DNA from: Candidatus Wallbacteria bacterium
Lineage (GTDB): Bacteria; Muiribacteriota; UBA6191; JACPRK01
DNA: 36,497 nucleotides
Assembly (NCBI GenBank): GCA_016190005.1
Contig: JACPRK010000022.1
Span: 1-36,497, forward strand
Direction of reading: 5' to 3'
Shown here: positions 33,686-36,497 of the stretch, piece after piece
Numbering within the stretch: the first letter of the stretch is position 1
Layout: the number at the start of each line of letters is the position of its first letter
Position numbers and translations under genes: made by a program
The notes under the pieces: generated by a model
What the model saw: the letters and a program-made list of their open reading frames with translations, nothing else
The model's database searches: none
Told to the model about the DNA's origin: nothing

Positions 33686-35602
33686 ATGATCGGTAGGGGA
33701 TGCGCGTTTGCGGGGATTCTGTTCGTCGCCGGTCTGGCTGCCGGGTGCGGCGGGGATGACGATCCGGTCGGCGCCTTGCCGAATCTGGCCGCGGATGGCA
33801 GCTCGACGCTGACCCCCGCGGCGCAGGGCCTCGAGCTCGTGACGGGCGGCAGCGCCTCGGCTGCGGGGACGACGACCGACGCTCGGCTCGCCGAGCTGGT
33901 TGCCACCGCCGTCCTTGCAAGCCTGGAGAGCGGCAACGCAGGGATGGTCGTGGCGCTTTCCGATTTGGCTGAGCCCGCGGCCTCACCGGCGTCCGCGAAG
34001 GCCGCCAGGGGCCGCCGCGTGCCCCACGTTCCGCGTGGCTTCTGGCGAGCGCGTGCAGCGAGGAAGACTGCGGCCCGCAGCGCCTCCCAGGTCGATGGTT
34101 CTCTGCCCGCTCCCGACCTGGCCGCGACCGGCGTCTCCCGAGGCGCACCCGGCCAGACGATGCCGGGCCCCAAGCCCATTCCGATGCCCTTCCCAGAACC
34201 GCCTGACCGCCCTGTTCCGCTGCCCGTCGACCCCTCGACCGGCGCGGGTTCCGACCCCGTGACCGGCGGGCCGGTCCTGCCCGGCGACAGCACGGTCGGT
34301 TCCGACGGTCCTCACGGCTCGAGTGGCATCTCCGGTGGCGGCGAGCCTTCGGACCCAGGCAGCATTCCTGCGCGTCGCCCGCCCGAACCTACGCCGATGC
34401 CGAACGCCGACGGCACGGTCGATCCCACCACGGGCGCCCCTCCCGAACGGCCTCTACCCCCCGAAGGGCCCGGCGACGTGGTCGGGACGATGACTCGCGA
34501 ACCTTCGCACGCCACTTTCACTCCGACCGCAGACGGGTTCCGCTTTCAGGACGGCCCCTCCGAGCTCGTCGTCCACGGCGCCGTGCTCTCGACCGGTGTC
34601 TCGGGAGAGGTTCTGCGCATCGACATCCAGAGTCCGGTGCGGGCCGAAGGGACCGTCACCGACGAGGGTGGTCTGATGCGGATCGACCTGACGTTGACCG
34701 GCGTCACCGGCGTCATGCAGCCGCCTGCCGACGGCCAGCCGGACGATGGCCCCAGGTTCCAGCTCACGACGGCGGACAGCGTCTCCCTGAAGGGCCGGAT
34801 CGACCGGATGGAGCTCGAGCTGACTCTCTCGGGAGTGGCCTCGCAGTTCACCGGGATCACCGAGCTCGACCAGCAGCTGAGGGGACGAACGCTTGGCTTG
34901 ACGCTCCTGGCGCGCAACGTGGCCGACGAGCTGGAGTCGGTCTCGCTCAGGCTACGGGCCCGGGACGTCGCGCTGAAGGGCGATGCCGAGGGCTCGCCCA
35001 CGGCCGCGGCGCTCTGGGGCCGGGCCGAGCTCGCGTTCACGTCGACCTCCGAGCCGTACGCGCGAGACAACGTGCGGGCCGCAGTCTTCGACGTCGACGA
35101 ATCGCACGCGCTCAGCCTGGGAGCCGGGTCGCGGCCCCGGTCGGGCGTCGTCGCCGCGGCCATTACGCACCGGGACGGCCGCAAGAGTCAGCTGCGCGCC
35201 ACGCTCGGGGAGGGCGAGGTGCGCATCGAAGGCACGCTCGCCGGCGCGGCGGGCGGCACCGATCGTGTCGAGCCGCTCGGCCCGGGCCGCGCTCGCGTCA
35301 CGGGCGAAACTCGCCTGGCGGGTGGCGCCCGCGAGCGTCACGAGGTGGAGATTCAACCGGCCGCCGACACCGGCCGCCGCCAGGCCCGCGTCCGCAGCCG
35401 CATTTCCGACGGACAGGGCCGGGAGATGGTGGAAGTCGACCTGATCGTCGCGGAGGACCGCTCCGGCGGCGGCAGCTGGACCGATCACAGGCTCGTCCCC
35501 GCACGCTCCGGCCGCTTCGAAGTCGACTCCGCCGGCTCCGTGCTGCTCCGCGACGCCTCCGGCTCCGAGCTCGCCCGCGCGAACGTGCCCCGGCGGCGCT
35601 GA
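33686..35602 (+). CDS. Hypothetical lipoprotein with long Pro-rich linker and beta-rich domain
   Basis: Not recognised. The start at 33686 has GGGAGG six bases upstream; the product has 638 residues. The lipoprotein signal is CAFAGILFVAGLAAGC (lipid-Cys at residue 21), followed by an acidic GGDDDP. Residues about 25-100 are helical and Ala/Ser-rich. About 100-135 is basic (RGRRVPHVPRGFWRARAARK). About 150-280 is a low-complexity Pro/Gly/Asp linker. The C-terminal 350 residues are beta-rich (FRFQDGPSELVVHG, MRIDLTLTGVTG, repeated LELTLSGVAS-like strands), suggesting an extracellular beta-sandwich or autotransporter-like fold. The 170-base gap upstream holds no gene that I can support. Probably surface-exposed. 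Confidence 0.7.
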   Translation: MIGRGCAFAGILFVAGLAAGCGGDDDPVGALPNLAADGSSTLTPAAQGLELVTGGSASAAGTTTDARLAELVATAVLASLESGNAGMVVALSDLAEPAASPASAKAARGRRVPHVPRGFWRARAARKTAARSASQVDGSLPAPDLAATGVSRGAPGQTMPGPKPIPMPFPEPPDRPVPLPVDPSTGAGSDPVTGGPVLPGDSTVGSDGPHGSSGISGGGEPSDPGSIPARRPPEPTPMPNADGTVDPTTGAPPERPLPPEGPGDVVGTMTREPSHATFTPTADGFRFQDGPSELVVHGAVLSTGVSGEVLRIDIQSPVRAEGTVTDEGGLMRIDLTLTGVTGVMQPPADGQPDDGPRFQLTTADSVSLKGRIDRMELELTLSGVASQFTGITELDQQLRGRTLGLTLLARNVADELESVSLRLRARDVALKGDAEGSPTAAALWGRAELAFTSTSEPYARDNVRAAVFDVDESHALSLGAGSRPRSGVVAAAITHRDGRKSQLRATLGEGEVRIEGTLAGAAGGTDRVEPLGPGRARVTGETRLAGGARERHEVEIQPAADTGRRQARVRSRISDGQGREMVEVDLIVAEDRSGGGSWTDHRLVPARSGRFEVDSAGSVLLRDASGSELARANVPRRR

Positions 35603-35617
35603 GGGGCTGGAGCTCGT

Positions 35618-35830
35618 TCGCCCGGCTGCGCGCGCGGTTCATGGGTCAGCTCCCCGCCCATCCTGAGCCCCCTCCCCGCTCATCCTGAGCCAGCTCCCCG
35701 CCCATCCTGAGCCAGCTCCCCGCTCATCCTGAGCTTGTCGAAGGATGCACGGGATTCGGCTTCTGCGCGACGCGCCCTTCGACAATCATGTCCTGCGCAT
35801 GCCGAAGGGCTCGGGGCGAGCGGTTACCGT
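35618..35830. repeat. Composite intergenic repeat, copy C
   Basis: Four tandem 22-bp units (35646-35733) of the same CTCCCCGCTCATCCTGAG type as copy A, then CTTGTCGAAGGATGCACG and a degenerate hairpin (about 35776-35813). Before the tandem units lies GCGCGCGCGGTTCATGGGTCAG (about 35627-35648), the reverse complement of the GTGACCCATGAACCGCGCG motif that ends copy A. The block fills most of the 324-base gap before gcvT. Confidence 0.85.
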
Positions 35831-35877
35831 GTGATGGCCTCTCCCACCTTCTGCGAGCGCCCCCGTTCGCCCCCCCC

Positions 35878-35906
35878 TCGACTCCCGGCGCCACGGGGGC
35901 TATACT
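35878..35906 (+). promoter_or_regulatory. Candidate gcvT promoter
   Basis: TCGACT (35878-35883) and TATACT (35901-35906) are separated by 17 bases. The -10 lies inside GCTATACTGGCG, a 12-mer nearly identical to the one at 27722. Transcription would begin about 14 bases before the ATG, leaving no room for a normal ribosome-binding site. Confidence 0.5.
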
Positions 35907-35926
35907 GGCGCCGCATCGCCCGCGTC

Positions 35927-36497
35927 ATGCCGCCTCTGCAACAGACCGCCCTCCACGACCGCCACGTGCGCGCCAAGGCTCGCATGGTGGAGTTCGGCGG
36001 CTGGTCGATGCCGGTGCAGTACGCGGGCATTCTGGAAGAGCACCGTCACGTCCGTTCGGCCTGCGGCCTCTTCGACCTCAGCCACATGGGCGAGTTCTAC
36101 CTCTCCGGCTCGACGGCAACGGGCGACTTGCAGCGGCTGGTCACAAACGACGTCGCCCGGGCCCAGCCCGGCCAGTGCGTCTACTCCCCGATGTGCAACG
36201 AGCGCGGCGGCGTCGTCGACGACCTGGTCGCCTACCGCCTCGAGACCGATCGCTGGTTGCTGGTCGTGAATGCCTCCAACCACGACAAGGACCTCGCCTG
36301 GGTGCGAGCCCACACCTCGCCCACCACCGTCGTCGACGACCAGAGCTTCGGCACCTCGCTCCTGGCCCTGCAGGGACCATTCGCCGCTACCGTCCTGGGA
36401 GATCACCTCGAGGAGGCCTCGCAGCTCAAGGCGTTTCGGTGCTCGCAGGCCCGGCTGGCAGGCCACGACGTCCTCCTCTCGCGCACGGGCTACACAG
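35927..36497 (+). CDS. gcvT: Aminomethyltransferase (glycine cleavage T protein), 3' truncated by window end
   Basis: The first 190 residues of GcvT, the tetrahydrofolate-dependent subunit of the glycine cleavage system that releases ammonia and forms 5,10-methylene-THF. Recognisable blocks are TALHDRHVRAKARMVEFGGW, SMPVQYAGILEEH, GLFDLSHMGEF, VTNDVARAQPGQCVYSPMCN and LLALQGPFAATVL, in the order and spacing of GcvT. The frame is open to the last base of the window, so the folate-binding C-terminal half lies outside. The start at 35927 is the first ATG after the -10 candidate. The leader is very short (about 14 bases), with no clear ribosome-binding site. Confidence 0.95.
   Translation, partial: MPPLQQTALHDRHVRAKARMVEFGGWSMPVQYAGILEEHRHVRSACGLFDLSHMGEFYLSGSTATGDLQRLVTNDVARAQPGQCVYSPMCNERGGVVDDLVAYRLETDRWLLVVNASNHDKDLAWVRAHTSPTTVVDDQSFGTSLLALQGPFAATVLGDHLEEASQLKAFRCSQARLAGHDVLLSRTGYT

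Overview
This is a GC-rich (roughly two-thirds G+C) chromosomal segment of a Gram-negative bacterium. It carries outer-membrane efflux, lipoproteins and O-antigen genes. The gene style, the many long shadow frames, the short mRNA leaders and the dispersed intergenic repeats resemble uncultured Acidobacteriota or deltaproteobacterium-like lineages. I cannot place it more exactly from sequence alone. I see no tRNA, rRNA, CRISPR array, insertion sequence or phage gene.

Layout. (1) 1-6860, minus strand: an ATPase remnant, then a tripartite heavy-metal RND efflux operon (small His-rich membrane protein, TolC-type channel, adaptor, permease). (2) 6932-7190: a composite intergenic repeat, then a lone membrane protein (+). 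(3) 7969-12651, minus: a surface-polysaccharide operon, rmd-gmd-methyltransferase-glycosyltransferase, that should make and transfer a GDP-D-rhamnose-type sugar. It ends next to a secreted protein with what look like two tandem pYEATS domains. (4) 12834-23051: the most interesting part. A minus-strand regulatory operon (PhnD-like binding protein, histidine kinase, RegA-sized response regulator) is divergent from a plus-strand redox operon: triheme lipoprotein cytochrome, Tat-exported TtrA-like molybdopterin enzyme, four-cluster ferredoxin, TorD chaperone, polyferredoxin. The roughly 600-base divergent region holds nested inverted repeats and an excellent sigma-54 promoter match. (5) 23048-24602, minus: arsR-acr3 arsenite resistance, with matching candidate operators before both genes. 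(6) 24971-28850, plus: an RmlD-like reductase, an O-antigen ligase/TPR protein and a secreted charged protein. (7) 29178-35602, plus: a CPA1-type antiporter with a TrkA-type subunit, then two large lipoproteins. (8) 35927 to the window end: the 5' part of gcvT.

How it fits together. The redox cluster looks like a respiratory or detoxifying oxyanion oxidoreductase of the tetrathionate/arsenate/selenate reductase clade. It lacks the usual NrfD-type quinol subunit and has a c-type cytochrome lipoprotein instead. Sensing is probably by the split PhnD-protein/kinase/regulator set. The nearby arsR-acr3 pair raises, but does not prove, an arsenic link.

The region also contains a dispersed palindromic element. 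One perfect 77-bp copy lies in frame inside the polyferredoxin gene, one is intergenic (12741-12810), and one half-copy sits upstream of 24971. A second, unrelated composite repeat family occurs at three intergenic places.
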